A DNA stretch of 59,576 nucleotides from Candidatus Mediterraneibacter guildfordensis (GCA_019112735.1 DXIS01000016.1:1-59576); one strand, 5' to 3'; shown: positions 36,626-47,584, numbered from the stretch's first letter. Program-made: numbers and translations. Notes: generated by a model not told the origin, from the sequence alone.

Positions 36626-37309
36626 ATGGAGAATGAAAAAAACGAAGGGATAAAAGAGTTCGGCACGACCCGCCTTTCTGACAAAAAGAGCGGTTCCGGG
36701 ATCGAACTGTTTACGATCATCGGGGAGATCGAGGGCCATGAGGTCCTGAGCGGCAGTACAAAAGCGACAAAGTATGAACACCTTCTGCCGAAGCTCGCCC
36801 AGGCGGAGGAAGACGAAGATGTTGAAGGGATCCTGATCCTTCTCAATACACTCGGGGGCGATGTGGAAGCCGGGCTGGCGATCGCGGAAATGATCGCGTC
36901 ACTGAGCAAACCTACGGTCTCTCTTGTGCTCGGCGGGAGCCATTCCATCGGCGGGCCGCTGGCGGTGTCGGCGGATTATTCCTTCATTGTTCCCACCGGA
37001 ACGATGACCATCCATCCGGTCCGGTCTACGGGCATGTTCATCGGCGTGATCCAGAGCTACCGGAATATGGAGAAAACCCAGGACCGGATCATCCGCTTTA
37101 TCGCAGAACATTCGAAGATATCCCAGGAGCGCCTTATGGAACTGATGCTTGATCCCACACAGCTCGTAAAGGATGTGGGGACGATGCTTGAGGGAGAGGA
37201 AGCGGTGAGGGAAGGGCTCATCGACGAAGTGGGAGGCGTGCGCCATGCGTTCGAAAAACTGCGGGAAATGATCCGGGAAGAAAAAAATAATGACATGAAA
37301 TCCAAATAA
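36626..37309 (+). CDS. ClpP-class serine protease, TepA-like
   Basis: The 227-residue protein has a ClpP/crotonase fold: LNTLGGDVEAGLAIAEMI, the nucleophile region GGSHSIGGPLAVSA and the histidine in TMTIHPVRSTG. Bacillus TepA (YmfB), which it resembles, is encoded beside spoIIIE, matching the ftsK gene 44 nt downstream. It is predicted cytosolic with no signal peptide. TepA was proposed to aid protein translocation, but its substrates are unclear. RBS GGGGAGG precedes the start. Confidence 0.85.
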   Translation: MENEKNEGIKEFGTTRLSDKKSGSGIELFTIIGEIEGHEVLSGSTKATKYEHLLPKLAQAEEDEDVEGILILLNTLGGDVEAGLAIAEMIASLSKPTVSLVLGGSHSIGGPLAVSADYSFIVPTGTMTIHPVRSTGMFIGVIQSYRNMEKTQDRIIRFIAEHSKISQERLMELMLDPTQLVKDVGTMLEGEEAVREGLIDEVGGVRHAFEKLREMIREEKNNDMKSK

Positions 37310-37318
37310 TGCTATACT
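37290..37318 (+). promoter_or_regulatory. Possible promoter of ftsK
   Basis: ATGACA (37290-37295), 17 nt, TATACT (37313-37318), with TG at 37310-37311 (extended -10). It overlaps the end of the protease gene. Confidence 0.5.
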
Positions 37319-37353
37319 AAATAGAGTATGTTTAATTTTCAAGGGGGAATAAT

Positions 37354-39858
37354 ATGGCTGCTAAATCGACAAAAAAGCGAAAAAACACAAAAAGCAGACC
37401 AAACAAAAAACAGCAGGATAACGGACTGAAAAGCGAGATCATCATACTGGCATCACTTGCGGTATGCATATTGCTCGTACTCAGTAATTTCGGAGTCGGC
37501 GGGATCGTGGGGGAGGCGGTCTCATCGGTATTTTTCGGGTTATTCGGATTCATGGCTTATGTGCTTCCGTTTGTATTTTTTGCATTGACGGCATTTCAGA
37601 TATCAAACAGAGGCAATGCCCATGCACATGTGAAAATTATATCGGCAGCAGTATTGTTCCTGCTCCTGACCGCGATCCTGGAACTGATGTTTAATTCTTA
37701 CACGCCGGGAGCTTCTCTGCTTTCTTATTACAGGGAAGCGGCGGAACACCGGGATGCGGGCGGACTGGCCGGCGGATGCCTGGTAAGTATCCTCTGCCCG
37801 ATGATCGGCGTTGCGGGGACATATGTTGTACTGGTGATCTTTTCCGTGATCTGTCTGATCCTTGTGACAGAGAAATCTCTCCTCGCACCGCTCGGGAAGA
37901 AGAGCCGGGCGGCCTATGAGGATGTGAAGAAGCGCCGCGCAGAATCAGCGGCGGTCCGTGCACGCAAGCGGGAAGAAAGATGGCAGGAGATCCCTGCCGC
38001 GCCAGCGGCGGACCGCGGGGAGTACACGCCGGCACGAAGGAACAGAAAAGTGTCCGGTGTATCTTTTGCGACGACGCTGGGGGAAGAAAAAACGAAGAAG
38101 AGGTCAGGAAGGAAATCTCCTGATATTTATGAACTGAAACCGGAGAATGTACCGGCAGAGAAGATACCGGAGAACATCGTTCCGGAAGAAAAAGAGGAAC
38201 AGCCTTTTGTCATAAACCGTGCGGAACCGGCAGAACCGTCTCCGGCAGAAGAAAAGCCGGCTGAGACTCCGGCGGCGGAAGAAAAGCCGAAGCGCAGGAA
38301 CAAGGCAAAAGAGGCGGCGATCGTCTCCGCAGAAACAGAAACGGTGGCCGCTGAAGCAGAAAAGCATGAGCAGCAGCTTGAGAAGCAGTCCGCTTACCGG
38401 ACGCCGCCGATGAACCTCTTAAAAAGAGGTAAAAAAAGCGGCGGGGATTCGGACGCCCATCTCCGGGCCACTGCGCAGAAGCTGGAAGAGACCCTTCAGA
38501 ATTTCGGCGTAGGGGTACATGTGACCAACGCAAGCTGCGGCCCGTCTGTCACCCGGTATGAACTGCAGCCTGACCAGGGCGTGAAAGTCAGCCGGATCGT
38601 CGGCCTGGCGGATGATATCAAGCTGAACCTTGCCGTGGCGGATCTGAGGATCGAAGCGCCGATCCCGGGGAAGGCGGCGGTGGGCATTGAGGTCCCGAAC
38701 CAGGAGAATACGGCGGTCATGCTCCGCGACCTTCTGGAGTCGCCGGAATTTGAAAAAAGCGCCTCCCCGATCACATTTGCGGTCGGAAAAGACATCGCGG
38801 GCAAGACGGTGGTTGCAGATATCGCGAAGATGCCCCATCTGCTTGTCGCCGGATCGACAGGCTCCGGTAAATCCGTGTGCATCAACACACTGATCATGAG
38901 CATTATCTATAAATCGGATCCGGATGAAGTGAAACTCATCCTGGTGGACCCGAAAGTTGTGGAGCTTAGCGTATACAACGGGATCCCGCATCTTATGATC
39001 CCGGTTGTCACTGATCCGAAGAAAGCGGCCGGCGCCCTGAACTGGGCCGTGGCCGAGATGGAGAAGCGCTACAAGCTTTTTGCAGAATACAATGTCCGTG
39101 ATCTGAAAGGATTTAACGCGAAAGTAGAGCGCGGCGAGACCGGGGAAGAGGTTAAGAAGAAACTGCCACAGATCGTGATCATCATAGACGAGCTTGCCGA
39201 CCTGATGATGGTGGCTCCGGGCGAGGTTGAAGGCGCCATCTGCCGTCTGGCACAGCTTGCCAGAGCGGCCGGCCTGCACCTTGTGCTGGCGACCCAGCGG
39301 CCTTCGGTCAATGTCATCACGGGTCTGATCAAGGCGAATATGCCTTCCAGGATCGCGTTCGCCGTGTCATCAGGAGTGGATTCCCGTACGATCATCGATA
39401 TGAACGGCGCGGAGAAGCTGCTCGGAAAGGGCGATATGCTTTTCTATCCTTCGGGTTACCCGAAGCCGGTGCGCGTGCAGGGATCTTTCGTATCAGACAA
39501 AGAGGTCCAGGATGTGGTTGAGTTCCTGCTGAAGAATAATGCGGGCACCACCTATAATAATGAACTGGAAGAACACATGAATTCCAACACCGTGCTGGCT
39601 GATCCAGGGGCGTCCTCCGACGGAGGCGACGACAGGGATACATATTTTGCCGATGCCGGGAAACTGATCATTGATAAAGATAAAGCGTCCATCGGAATGC
39701 TCCAGCGGATGTTCAAGATCGGATTCAACCGGGCGGCGCGGATCATGGACCAGCTCGCGGAGGCCGGCGTCGTCGGTCCGGAAGAAGGGACGAAGCCCCG
39801 GAAGGTGCTGATGACGGCGGAAGAGTTTGAGGAATATATGAGCAACAGCCGCTCCTGA
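37354..39858 (+). CDS. ftsK: DNA translocase FtsK/SpoIIIE
   Basis: The 834-residue protein has a basic N-terminus, four predicted membrane helices (about 30-185), a long variable linker rich in E, P, A and K (about 195-370), the alpha/beta motor with Walker A GSTGSGKSV near residue 500 and IIIDELADLMM, and a C-terminal winged-helix gamma domain (about 765-830) that reads KOPS/SRS-type sequences. It pumps DNA through the division or sporulation septum. Length fits SpoIIIE (about 790). Adjacent to the TepA-like gene as in Bacillus. Confidence 0.95.
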   Translation: MAAKSTKKRKNTKSRPNKKQQDNGLKSEIIILASLAVCILLVLSNFGVGGIVGEAVSSVFFGLFGFMAYVLPFVFFALTAFQISNRGNAHAHVKIISAAVLFLLLTAILELMFNSYTPGASLLSYYREAAEHRDAGGLAGGCLVSILCPMIGVAGTYVVLVIFSVICLILVTEKSLLAPLGKKSRAAYEDVKKRRAESAAVRARKREERWQEIPAAPAADRGEYTPARRNRKVSGVSFATTLGEEKTKKRSGRKSPDIYELKPENVPAEKIPENIVPEEKEEQPFVINRAEPAEPSPAEEKPAETPAAEEKPKRRNKAKEAAIVSAETETVAAEAEKHEQQLEKQSAYRTPPMNLLKRGKKSGGDSDAHLRATAQKLEETLQNFGVGVHVTNASCGPSVTRYELQPDQGVKVSRIVGLADDIKLNLAVADLRIEAPIPGKAAVGIEVPNQENTAVMLRDLLESPEFEKSASPITFAVGKDIAGKTVVADIAKMPHLLVAGSTGSGKSVCINTLIMSIIYKSDPDEVKLILVDPKVVELSVYNGIPHLMIPVVTDPKKAAGALNWAVAEMEKRYKLFAEYNVRDLKGFNAKVERGETGEEVKKKLPQIVIIIDELADLMMVAPGEVEGAICRLAQLARAAGLHLVLATQRPSVNVITGLIKANMPSRIAFAVSSGVDSRTIIDMNGAEKLLGKGDMLFYPSGYPKPVRVQGSFVSDKEVQDVVEFLLKNNAGTTYNNELEEHMNSNTVLADPGASSDGGDDRDTYFADAGKLIIDKDKASIGMLQRMFKIGFNRAARIMDQLAEAGVVGPEEGTKPRKVLMTAEEFEEYMSNSRS

Positions 39859-39904
39859 CAGGCGGCAGGATATACATTGATTCATCAGAAAAGGAGAGAG
39901 GAAA

Positions 39905-41575
39905 ATGAAGACGGATATTGAGATCGCTCAGGAGGCAGCGCTGGAACACATCCGCGACGTTGCCGCAAGTATCGGCATTGAAGACGATGACCTGGAGTAT
40001 TACGGAAAGTACAAAGCCAAACTTTCCGATGAACTGTGGGACAAGATAAAAGATAATAAAGACGGAAAGCTTGTGCTTGTTACGGCGATCAATCCGACTC
40101 CGGCAGGAGAAGGAAAGACGACGACAACCGTCGGTCTCGGACAGGCGATGGCAAAATTAAATAAAAAGGCGCTGATCGCCCTTCGCGAACCCTCACTGGG
40201 CCCCTGCTTCGGCATCAAGGGCGGCGCGGCAGGCGGCGGATATGCGCAGGTCGTTCCGATGGAAGACCTGAATCTTCATTTTACCGGTGATTTCCACGCC
40301 ATTACTTCCGCCAACAACCTGCTGGCGGCCATGCTTGACAACCATATCCAGCAGGGCAATGCCCTCAGGATCGATCCCAGACAGGTCGTGTGGAAACGCT
40401 GCCTGGATATGAACGACCGCGTACTCCGCAATATCGTTGTCGGCCTCGGCAACAAGATGGACGGAATGGTGCGGGAGGATCATTTCGTGATCACAGTGGC
40501 ATCTGAGATCATGGCGATCCTCTGCCTGGCGGATGATCTTGCGGATCTGAAGAAGCGTCTGGCCCGGATCGTCGTGGCATATAACTTTGACGGGGAGCCG
40601 GTCACGGCGGAAGATCTGAACGCGACAGGCGCAATGGCGGCGCTTCTTAAAGATGCGATCAAACCGAACATCATCCAGACACTGGAGCATACGCCGGCCC
40701 TTGTACACGGGGGACCGTTCGCCAATATCGCCCACGGATGCAACAGTGTGCGTGCGACTAAGATGGCGCTCAAACTCAGTGATATCACGATCACAGAAGC
40801 CGGATTCGGTGCGGATCTCGGGGCGGAGAAGTTCTTTGATATCAAATGCCGCATGGCCGGGCTGAAACCGGATGCGGTCGTGCTGGTCGCAACAGTGCGT
40901 GCGCTGAAATATAACGGCGGCGTTCCGAAGGCTGATCTGGCGCAGGAGAATCTGGATGCTCTGGCGAAGGGGATCGTGAATCTTGAAAAGCATATTGAAA
41001 ATATACAGAAGTACGATGTGCCGGTTATCGTAACGCTCAACTCCTTTGTGACAGATACAGAGGCGGAAAATGAGTTTATCCGCAGATTCTGTGAGGAAAG
41101 GGGCTGTGAGTTCGCACTTTCCGAAGTATGGGAAAAGGGCGGAGAGGGCGGCATCGCTCTGGCAGAAAAGGTACTGTACACACTGGAAAATAAAGAAAGC
41201 CATTTCCATCCGCTCTATGAAGACGGCCTGTCTATCCGGGAGAAGATCGAGAAAGTGGCCAGAGAGATCTACGGTGCGGACGGGGTTGTCTATGAACCGG
41301 CAGCGCAGAAGCAGATCGACCGGATCGAAGCGATGGGATTCGCTTCTTTCCCTGTCTGCATGGCAAAGAATCAATACTCCCTGTCTGATGACGCGAAGAA
41401 GCTGGGCCGTCCGTCCGGATTCGACATCCATATCCGGGAGGTGTATGTCAGCGCCGGCGCCGGATTTGTCGTAGCTCTGACAGGCGCGATCATGACCATG
41501 CCGGGCCTTCCGAAAGTTCCGGCGGCAAACGGGATCGACGTCACCGAAGACGGAAAGATCACAGGACTGTTTTAA
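39905..41575 (+). CDS. fhs: Formate--tetrahydrofolate ligase
   Basis: The 556-residue enzyme has the P-loop [11 protein letters not shown] near residue 65 and the characteristic [23 protein letters not shown]. It makes 10-formyl-THF from formate, THF and ATP. The length is standard. RBS AAAAGGAGAGAGG precedes the ATG. folD, which handles the next steps, follows 17 nt downstream. The 46-nt leader is too short for a THF riboswitch. The pair could feed purine and formyl-Met synthesis or part of a Wood-Ljungdahl methyl branch; no other genes of that pathway are in the window. Confidence 0.97.
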   Translation: MKTDIEIAQEAALEHIRDVAASIGIEDDDLEYYGKYKAKLSDELWDKIKDNKDGKLVLVTAINPTPAGEGKTTTTVGLGQAMAKLNKKALIALREPSLGPCFGIKGGAAGGGYAQVVPMEDLNLHFTGDFHAITSANNLLAAMLDNHIQQGNALRIDPRQVVWKRCLDMNDRVLRNIVVGLGNKMDGMVREDHFVITVASEIMAILCLADDLADLKKRLARIVVAYNFDGEPVTAEDLNATGAMAALLKDAIKPNIIQTLEHTPALVHGGPFANIAHGCNSVRATKMALKLSDITITEAGFGADLGAEKFFDIKCRMAGLKPDAVVLVATVRALKYNGGVPKADLAQENLDALAKGIVNLEKHIENIQKYDVPVIVTLNSFVTDTEAENEFIRRFCEERGCEFALSEVWEKGGEGGIALAEKVLYTLENKESHFHPLYEDGLSIREKIEKVAREIYGADGVVYEPAAQKQIDRIEAMGFASFPVCMAKNQYSLSDDAKKLGRPSGFDIHIREVYVSAGAGFVVALTGAIMTMPGLPKVPAANGIDVTEDGKITGLF

Positions 41576-41592
41576 GATAGAAGGGAAAATGC

Positions 41593-42447
41593 ATGGCACA
41601 GTTAATTGATGGAAAGAAAATCTCTAAGCAGATAAAAGACGAGCTGAAAGAAGAAGTACAGAGACTCGGAGAAATCGGGAAGAACGCCTGCCTGGCAGTG
41701 GTCCAGGTCGGGAACGACCCGGCTTCGTCGGTCTATGTTAACAATAAAAAGAAAGCCTGCGCCTATATCGGCATCGGATCAAAGTCCTATGAACTTCCGG
41801 AAGCGACGACAGAGGAAGAACTTGTCGCGCTGGTGGAGGATCTGAATGCGGATGAGACGGTAAACGGGATCCTGGTACAGCTTCCGCTCCCGGCGCACAT
41901 TGATGCGGACCGCATTATCCGCACGATCTCACCGGACAAAGATGTAGACGGCTTCCATCCGGTCAGCGTGGGCCGGCTCTGGATCGGCGAAAAAGGCTTC
42001 CTTTCCTGCACGCCGGCGGGCATCATCCAGCTTCTGAAACGATCCGGTATCGCGATCGAGGGCAAAGAGTGCGTGGTGATCGGCAGGAGCAATATTGTCG
42101 GGAAGCCGATGGCTGCCCTTCTTCTCCGGGAGAACGGGACTGTAACGGTCGCGCATTCCAGGACGAAAGATCTGAAGGAAGTGGCAAAACGCGCGGACAT
42201 CCTTATCGTAGCGATCGGGAAAAAGAAGTTTATTACGGCAGAATATGTAAAAGAAGGTGCAGTGGTCATTGACGTGGGCATGCACCGGGATGAGAATAAT
42301 CATCTGTGCGGTGATGTGGATTTTGAAGATGTTGAGCCGCACACATCCGCGATCACGCCGGTCCCCGGAGGGGTCGGACCGATGACGATCGCGATGCTGA
42401 TGGATAATTGCGTTGAAACAATGCGTACTCAGGAGGAAAGATCATGA
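41593..42447 (+). CDS. folD: Methylene-THF dehydrogenase / methenyl-THF cyclohydrolase
   Basis: The 284-residue bifunctional enzyme has the catalytic lysine region [36 protein letters not shown], the NADP-binding [13 protein letters not shown] and the C-terminal [15 protein letters not shown]. It interconverts 10-formyl-, methenyl- and methylene-THF, directly following Fhs in the pathway. Its stop overlaps the next ATG (ATGA). Confidence 0.97.
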   Translation: MAQLIDGKKISKQIKDELKEEVQRLGEIGKNACLAVVQVGNDPASSVYVNNKKKACAYIGIGSKSYELPEATTEEELVALVEDLNADETVNGILVQLPLPAHIDADRIIRTISPDKDVDGFHPVSVGRLWIGEKGFLSCTPAGIIQLLKRSGIAIEGKECVVIGRSNIVGKPMAALLLRENGTVTVAHSRTKDLKEVAKRADILIVAIGKKKFITAEYVKEGAVVIDVGMHRDENNHLCGDVDFEDVEPHTSAITPVPGGVGPMTIAMLMDNCVETMRTQEERS

Positions 42448-43760
42448 TATGTACTCGTTGCGGGGCGGAATTTCCGGATGATAAAATGATCTGTCCGATA
42501 TGCGGGGCAGAGGTGCAGATCGTTCCGGACTATAATCCGCTTGATGATGTCCTTGCCCAGGAGGTTAAGGGATCTGTAGAGGGTGCGACACGTCGTATAC
42601 AGACGGATGGGGTCAGAAGATACAGAAGAACTGCCATGACGCAGAATGTGAATTCCACACGTATACTCCGCCCGGAGGAGATGGACAGGATCCGTGACGG
42701 CAGGCAGACGGGAACCCGGCGGCAGACCGGCCAGACACAGCAGACCCGCCGGAATACCGGCGAGGTGAAACGTGCCCGTCAGGATACTGCCGAGCTGAGA
42801 CGGCAGAGAAAGCAGAAGCGTCTGGAGGCGGCAAAACGCAAGAGAAGAAACCTTCTGATCACACTTTTTGTGATCCTTGCCGTTATTGTTGCGGGAATTG
42901 TCGTCGTGTATCAGAATTCCTATACATCCATGATAAATAAAGGATATCGTGAGATCCAGAGCAGAGATTATACAGCGGCTGAAAATTACTTTAAACGCGC
43001 GATCGTAAAAGATGAGTCGCGTCCGGAAGCCTACACCGGGTACGCGAAGCTCTATACGGACCAGAATGATATGGAAAGCGCGGAAAATGTATTCCTCTCT
43101 GCGATCGAGTCCCAGCCGACCAATGCGCAGCTTTATCAGGCAGCGATTGATTTCTACATGGAAGTAGAACAGCCGGAAAAAGTGTCGGCCCTGCTGAACA
43201 ATTGCGAGGATGCAGGGGTTTTGAAGGCTGTTGAAAAATATATTTCCGCCGCACCGGTATTTTCACTGGAAGAAGGAACGTACGAGGAAGTCCAGGAGGT
43301 TGCGATCACTTCCGAGACCGGCGGAGAGATCTACTATACAACGGACGGAACAGATCCGACCGTATCCACAGGGACCCGGTATACGGAACCGGTTCTTCTT
43401 CAGGAAGAAGGGGATACAGAGATCCGTGCGATCGCCGTGAATGAAAGCGGGATCCCGAGTGTTGTATCATCTGCGGAATATACCATCGAATTCCCGATAG
43501 AAAATGCACCGATCGTCAATCCGCCGACAGGACAGTATACGGAACCGACGCAGATCACGATCACCGTGCCGGAAGGGTATACGGCATATTATACATTGGA
43601 CGGGACCACGCCGGATCCGTCGTCATCCTCAACGGAAAAATATACCGGACCGGTCGATATGCCGGAAGATGCCCAGACGATCTTTAATGCGATCCTTGTG
43701 AATGACCAGAACGGCAAGGCCACGGATATGACGACGAGGAACTATATTACAACAGAGTAA
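42444..43760 (+). CDS. Zinc-ribbon, membrane-anchored TPR protein with chitobiase-type C-terminal repeats
   Basis: This 438-residue protein is modular: a zinc ribbon at residues 1-25 ([16 protein letters not shown]), a basic Arg/Gln-rich linker (about 50-130), one membrane helix (about 133-155, [20 protein letters not shown]), a TPR-like stretch (about 160-255), then two CHB_HEX_C-type repeats ([13 protein letters not shown] and [13 protein letters not shown]). The topology would put the ribbon in the cytoplasm and the repeats outside, perhaps at the cell wall. It is translationally coupled to folD yet looks unrelated to folate. Function unknown. Confidence 0.8.
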   Translation: MICTRCGAEFPDDKMICPICGAEVQIVPDYNPLDDVLAQEVKGSVEGATRRIQTDGVRRYRRTAMTQNVNSTRILRPEEMDRIRDGRQTGTRRQTGQTQQTRRNTGEVKRARQDTAELRRQRKQKRLEAAKRKRRNLLITLFVILAVIVAGIVVVYQNSYTSMINKGYREIQSRDYTAAENYFKRAIVKDESRPEAYTGYAKLYTDQNDMESAENVFLSAIESQPTNAQLYQAAIDFYMEVEQPEKVSALLNNCEDAGVLKAVEKYISAAPVFSLEEGTYEEVQEVAITSETGGEIYYTTDGTDPTVSTGTRYTEPVLLQEEGDTEIRAIAVNESGIPSVVSSAEYTIEFPIENAPIVNPPTGQYTEPTQITITVPEGYTAYYTLDGTTPDPSSSSTEKYTGPVDMPEDAQTIFNAILVNDQNGKATDMTTRNYITTE

Positions 43761-43823
43761 CGCTTGCCAATACGCGTGATTTAGCGTATGATAGGGAAGA
43801 TGATTTATTCGAGGAGGAAGACC

Positions 43824-44711
43824 ATGTATCAGATCATGAAAAAAGAAGTACTGGCCGACAAGATCTTTCTGATGGATGTGCACGCACCGCGTGTGGCTCA
43901 GCACTGTGAGCCGGGTCAGTTTGTTATTGTAAAAATGGATGAAAAGGGCGAGCGTGTCCCGCTGACGATCTGTGATTATGACCGGGAAGCCGGCACGATC
44001 ACCATCGTTGTGCAGGAGGTGGGCGCGTCCACAACAAAGATGAGCAGCCTGGAAGAGGGGGATTACTTCCGTGATTTCACCGGACCGCTCGGATGTCCCT
44101 CCGAGTTCGTCCATGAAGATATGGAAACACTGAAAAACAAGAAGATCCTTTTCGTGGCCGGCGGTGTGGGCGCGGCGCCCGTATATCCGCAGGCGAAGTG
44201 GCTCTTTGAGCACGGCGTGAAGGCGGATGTGATCGTCGGCGCCAAGACAAAGGACATGCTGATCCTTGAGGATGAGATGAAAGCCGTATCAGGCAATTAC
44301 TATCCCTGTACGGACGACGGCTCCTACGGCCATGCCGGCATGGTCACAGCCATGGTGGAAGAGCTTGTGAATAACGGACATAAGTACGATGTCTGCGTGG
44401 CCATCGGACCGATGATCATGATGAAGTTCGTCTGTCTCCTGACAAAGAAGCTGGAGATCCCGACCATCGTCAGCATGAACCCGATCATGGTGGACGGTAC
44501 GGGAATGTGCGGCGCCTGCCGTCTGCAGGTGGGCGATGAGATCAAGTTCGCATGCGTGGACGGACCGGAATTCGACGGACATCTTGTAGATTTTGATCAG
44601 GCGATGAAGAGAAGCCGTATGTATAAGACTCAGGAAGGGCGGGCGCTTCTGAAACTCCAGGAGGGCGACACCCATCACGGCGGATGCGGACATTGCGGAG
44701 GTGACGAATAA
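43824..44711 (+). CDS. nfnA: NADH-dependent ferredoxin:NADP+ oxidoreductase, subunit A (NfnA/SudB type)
   Basis: Started at 43824, where GAGGAGGAAGACC precedes the ATG, the protein has 295 residues. It has an N-terminal flavin domain, an NAD-binding domain with VAGGVGAAPVYPQAKWL, and a C-terminal [2Fe-2S] region (GMCGACRLQ, later CVDGPEFDGH). The PyrK-like architecture next to a GltD-like large subunit is diagnostic of NfnAB, which couples NADH and reduced ferredoxin to NADP+ reduction by electron bifurcation. The partner gene overlaps by 1 nt. Confidence 0.9.
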   Translation: MYQIMKKEVLADKIFLMDVHAPRVAQHCEPGQFVIVKMDEKGERVPLTICDYDREAGTITIVVQEVGASTTKMSSLEEGDYFRDFTGPLGCPSEFVHEDMETLKNKKILFVAGGVGAAPVYPQAKWLFEHGVKADVIVGAKTKDMLILEDEMKAVSGNYYPCTDDGSYGHAGMVTAMVEELVNNGHKYDVCVAIGPMIMMKFVCLLTKKLEIPTIVSMNPIMVDGTGMCGACRLQVGDEIKFACVDGPEFDGHLVDFDQAMKRSRMYKTQEGRALLKLQEGDTHHGGCGHCGGDE

Positions 44712-46105
44712 TGGCTGATATGTTAAAAAAAGTACCGGTAAGAGAGCAGGATCCGGAGGTCCGGGCGACGAATTTTGGTGAGGTCTGCCTCGGCTACAAT
44801 AAAGAAGAGGCGATGGAAGAGGCGGAAAGATGCCTCAACTGCAAGAATGCGAAATGCATCCAGGGATGTCCGGTAGCGATCGACATCCCGGCATTTATCC
44901 ATGAAGTAAAAGAAGGAAACATCGAAGAGGCCTATAAGGTGATCGGAAAGTCCAGCGCCCTTCCGGCGATCTGCGGCCGTGTCTGTCCGCAGGAGTCCCA
45001 GTGCGAGGGCAAATGCATCCGGGGCATCAAGGGCGAGCCGGTTTCCATCGGAAAACTGGAGCGGTTCGTGGCGGATTACGCGCTTGAGAATGACATCAAA
45101 CCGGTGGGTGCAGAGACGAAGAACGGCCACAAGGTAGCCGTGATCGGTTCCGGTCCGTCCGGTCTTACATGCGCCGGTGATCTGGCGAAAATGGGCTATG
45201 ATGTAACGGTATTCGAAGCCCTGCATGAGCTGGGCGGCGTACTTGTATACGGCATCCCGGAATTCCGTCTTCCGAAACAGAAGGTCGTGGCAAAAGAGAT
45301 CGAGAAGGTAAAAGAACTTGGCGTAAAATTCGAGACCAATGTAGTCATCGGAAAGTCAACGACCATTGACCAGTTGATGGAAGAGGAAGGATTCGAGGCC
45401 GTATTCATCGGATCCGGCGCGGGTCTTCCGATGTTCATGGGCATCCCGGGAGAGAACGCCAATGAAGTATTCTCGGCAAATGAGTATCTGACGAGAAGCA
45501 ACCTGATGAAAGCGTTTGACGATTCTTACGACACACCGATCGCTGCAGGAAAGAAAGTGGCGGTCGTGGGCGGCGGAAACGTGGCCATGGACGCCGCGAG
45601 GACGGCACTGCGTCTCGGAGCGGACGTACATATCGTGTACAGAAGGAGCGAGGCGGAGCTTCCGGCCAGAGTGGAAGAGGTGCATCACGCGAAAGAAGAG
45701 GGCGTGATCTTCGATCTTCTGACCAATCCGACGAAGATCAATGTGGATGAGAACGGAAATATTAAGAGTATGACCGTGATCAAAATGGAACTGGGCGAGC
45801 CGGATGCATCCGGCAGAAGACGTCCGGTAGAGATCCCGGGTTCTGAATATGATATTGAAGTTGACACAGTGATCATGTCTCTTGGAACTTCACCGAACCC
45901 GCTTATCTCTTCAACGACAAAAGGACTGGAGACAAACCGCAGAAAATGCATCGTTGCGGATGAGGAGAACGGCCAGACGTCCAAAGAAGGCGTGTTTGCC
46001 GGCGGAGACGCCGTGACGGGCGCAGCGACGGTCATCCTTGCGATGGGTGCCGGAAAAGCCGGTGCGAAAGGGATCGATGAATATCTCAGAAATAAGAATG
46101 CATAG
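44711..46105 (+). CDS. nfnB: NfnB / glutamate synthase small-subunit-like flavoprotein
   Basis: The 464-residue protein has an N-terminal iron-sulfur region (CLNCKNAKCIQGCPV and CGRVCPQESQCEGKC) for two [4Fe-4S] clusters, then FAD and NAD(P) Rossmann motifs (VIGSGPSGLTCAGDLAKMG, VVGGGNVAMDAARTA) and FAGGDAVTGAATVILAMGAG. It is often annotated gltA/gltD, but with no glutamate synthase large subunit nearby and nfnA immediately upstream (TAATG overlap), the NfnAB transhydrogenase role is preferred. RBS GGAGGTGACG. Confidence 0.9.
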   Translation: MADMLKKVPVREQDPEVRATNFGEVCLGYNKEEAMEEAERCLNCKNAKCIQGCPVAIDIPAFIHEVKEGNIEEAYKVIGKSSALPAICGRVCPQESQCEGKCIRGIKGEPVSIGKLERFVADYALENDIKPVGAETKNGHKVAVIGSGPSGLTCAGDLAKMGYDVTVFEALHELGGVLVYGIPEFRLPKQKVVAKEIEKVKELGVKFETNVVIGKSTTIDQLMEEEGFEAVFIGSGAGLPMFMGIPGENANEVFSANEYLTRSNLMKAFDDSYDTPIAAGKKVAVVGGGNVAMDAARTALRLGADVHIVYRRSEAELPARVEEVHHAKEEGVIFDLLTNPTKINVDENGNIKSMTVIKMELGEPDASGRRRPVEIPGSEYDIEVDTVIMSLGTSPNPLISSTTKGLETNRRKCIVADEENGQTSKEGVFAGGDAVTGAATVILAMGAGKAGAKGIDEYLRNKNA

Positions 46106-46119
46106 GCAGATATAAAATA

Positions 46120-46146
46120 AGCAGGGATCCGCGGATCCCTGCTTTT
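46120..46146. terminator. Bidirectional terminator between nfnB and pyrI
   Basis: A 24-nt perfect palindrome (46120-46143) with TTTT on the right and an A-rich stretch on the left; it suits both convergent units. Confidence 0.82.
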
Positions 46147-46158
46147 GACATGTATGGT

Positions 46159-46605
46159 CTATTTTTTTCTTCTGCGGTATTTCTCTTCGCAGTATTTGCA
46201 CCGGTAGATCTGATTCTCCTCATCGGTGAGTACGAATACGTGATCCAGGCCCTGCTCGATGGATGTGATGCAGCGCGGGTTTTTGCAGCGGATCACATTG
46301 CGGATCTCTTTGGGCAGTTTCAGATTTTTCTTCTCAACGATCTTCTCATTTTCAATAATGTTGATCGTGATATTGTGATCGATGAATCCGAGGATGTCAA
46401 GATCCATGAAATCAATGGGGCATTCGATCTTGATGATATCTTTTTTGCCCATCTTGTTGCTCTTTGCGTTCTTGATGATCGCCACACAGCAGTCCAGTTT
46501 GTCGAGGTGCAGATATTTGTAGATATCCATGCTCTTTCCGGCCTCGATGTGGTCGAGCACGAAACCTTCGGAGATGCTTCCTACATTCAGTGTATTTTTT
46601 ACCAT
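46159..46605 (-). CDS. pyrI: Aspartate carbamoyltransferase regulatory subunit
   Basis: The 148-residue protein has the allosteric nucleotide-binding N domain and the C-terminal zinc domain with four cysteines in CKNPRC..CKYC (about 110-142). It binds CTP/ATP and the catalytic chains, giving feedback control of pyrimidine synthesis. It lies 58 nt after pyrB on the same strand and is read as pyrB-pyrI. Confidence 0.95.
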   Translation of the reverse strand: MVKNTLNVGSISEGFVLDHIEAGKSMDIYKYLHLDKLDCCVAIIKNAKSNKMGKKDIIKIECPIDFMDLDILGFIDHNITINIIENEKIVEKKNLKLPKEIRNVIRCKNPRCITSIEQGLDHVFVLTDEENQIYRCKYCEEKYRRRKK

Positions 46606-46663
46606 AGCTCTTTCCTTTCTCTGTATCAGAATCCTGTTGTTATCGTGAACCGTAAGATCCCCG

Positions 46664-47584
46664 TCAGTCTACATGGATGTCAAGAAGTGTGAGGATCAGT
46701 GCCATGCGGACGTATACGCCGCACTGTGCCTGATGGAAGTATGCGGCGCGCGGATCGTCGTCAACCTCTACGGAGATCTCGTTTACTCTCGGAAGCGGAT
46801 GAAGGACGTACATATCTTCCGGGGCAAGCTTCATTTTCTGCTTGTCCAGGATATAGAAGTCTTTCATTCTCACATAATCTTCTTCGTTGAAGAAACGTTC
46901 CTTCTGGACACGGGTCATGTACAGGATGTCGAGTTCCGGAAGGGCGTCTTCCAGACGTACCACTTCTTCGTAGGGAACATTGTTCCGGTCAAGTACGTCA
47001 TGGCGTACATATTCCGGAAGGCGGAGTTCCTCCGGGGAGATCAGGATGAACCGGATCCCTTCGTATCTTACCAGTGCGTTGATCAGAGAGTGGACGGTGC
47101 GTCCGAATTTCAGGTCGCCGCAAAGACCGATGGTCATGTTGTTCAGACGGCCTTTCAGGCTCTTGATCGTGAGCAGGTCGGTCAGCGTCTGCGTCGGATG
47201 TTGATGTCCGCCGTCGCCCGCATTGATCACCGGAATGGAAGAGTGCTGTGCCGCAACCATTGGCGCGCCTTCCTTCGGATGTCTCATGGCACAGATATCT
47301 GCATAGCAGGAGATCACACGGATCGTATCTGCAACGCTCTCGCCTTTGGAAGCGGAACTGGAGTCTGCGGATGCGAATCCCATCACGCTTCCGCCCAGGT
47401 TCAGCATGGCCGCCTCATGGCTCAGACGGGTTCTGGTACTCGGCTCGTAGAAGAGCGTCGCCAGTTTCTTACCCTCGCAGGCATGAGCGTATTTTGCAGG
47501 ATTCGCCTCGATATCCTGCGCGATGTCCAGCAGTTTGTCAAGTTCTTCCACTGAAAAGTCCAGTGGGCTCATCAAATGTCTCAT
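46664..47584 (-). CDS. pyrB: Aspartate carbamoyltransferase catalytic subunit
   Basis: Started at 47584, after AAGGAGGACATTT, the protein has 306 residues. It contains the carbamoyl-phosphate motif [26 protein letters not shown] and HPLPRVNEI. It condenses aspartate and carbamoyl phosphate. An upstream in-frame ATG would add 38 residues without an RBS and is rejected. Only pyrB and pyrI of the pathway are here. The 67-nt gap from the upstream nitroreductase shows no clear PyrR-type attenuator. Confidence 0.96.
   Translation of the reverse strand: MRHLMSPLDFSVEELDKLLDIAQDIEANPAKYAHACEGKKLATLFYEPSTRTRLSHEAAMLNLGGSVMGFASADSSSASKGESVADTIRVISCYADICAMRHPKEGAPMVAAQHSSIPVINAGDGGHQHPTQTLTDLLTIKSLKGRLNNMTIGLCGDLKFGRTVHSLINALVRYEGIRFILISPEELRLPEYVRHDVLDRNNVPYEEVVRLEDALPELDILYMTRVQKERFFNEEDYVRMKDFYILDKQKMKLAPEDMYVLHPLPRVNEISVEVDDDPRAAYFHQAQCGVYVRMALILTLLDIHVD

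Noticed and set aside
39859..39904. Possible tetrahydrofolate riboswitch before fhs
   Set aside because: Only 46 nt separate ftsK from fhs, and no THF riboswitch core is visible.
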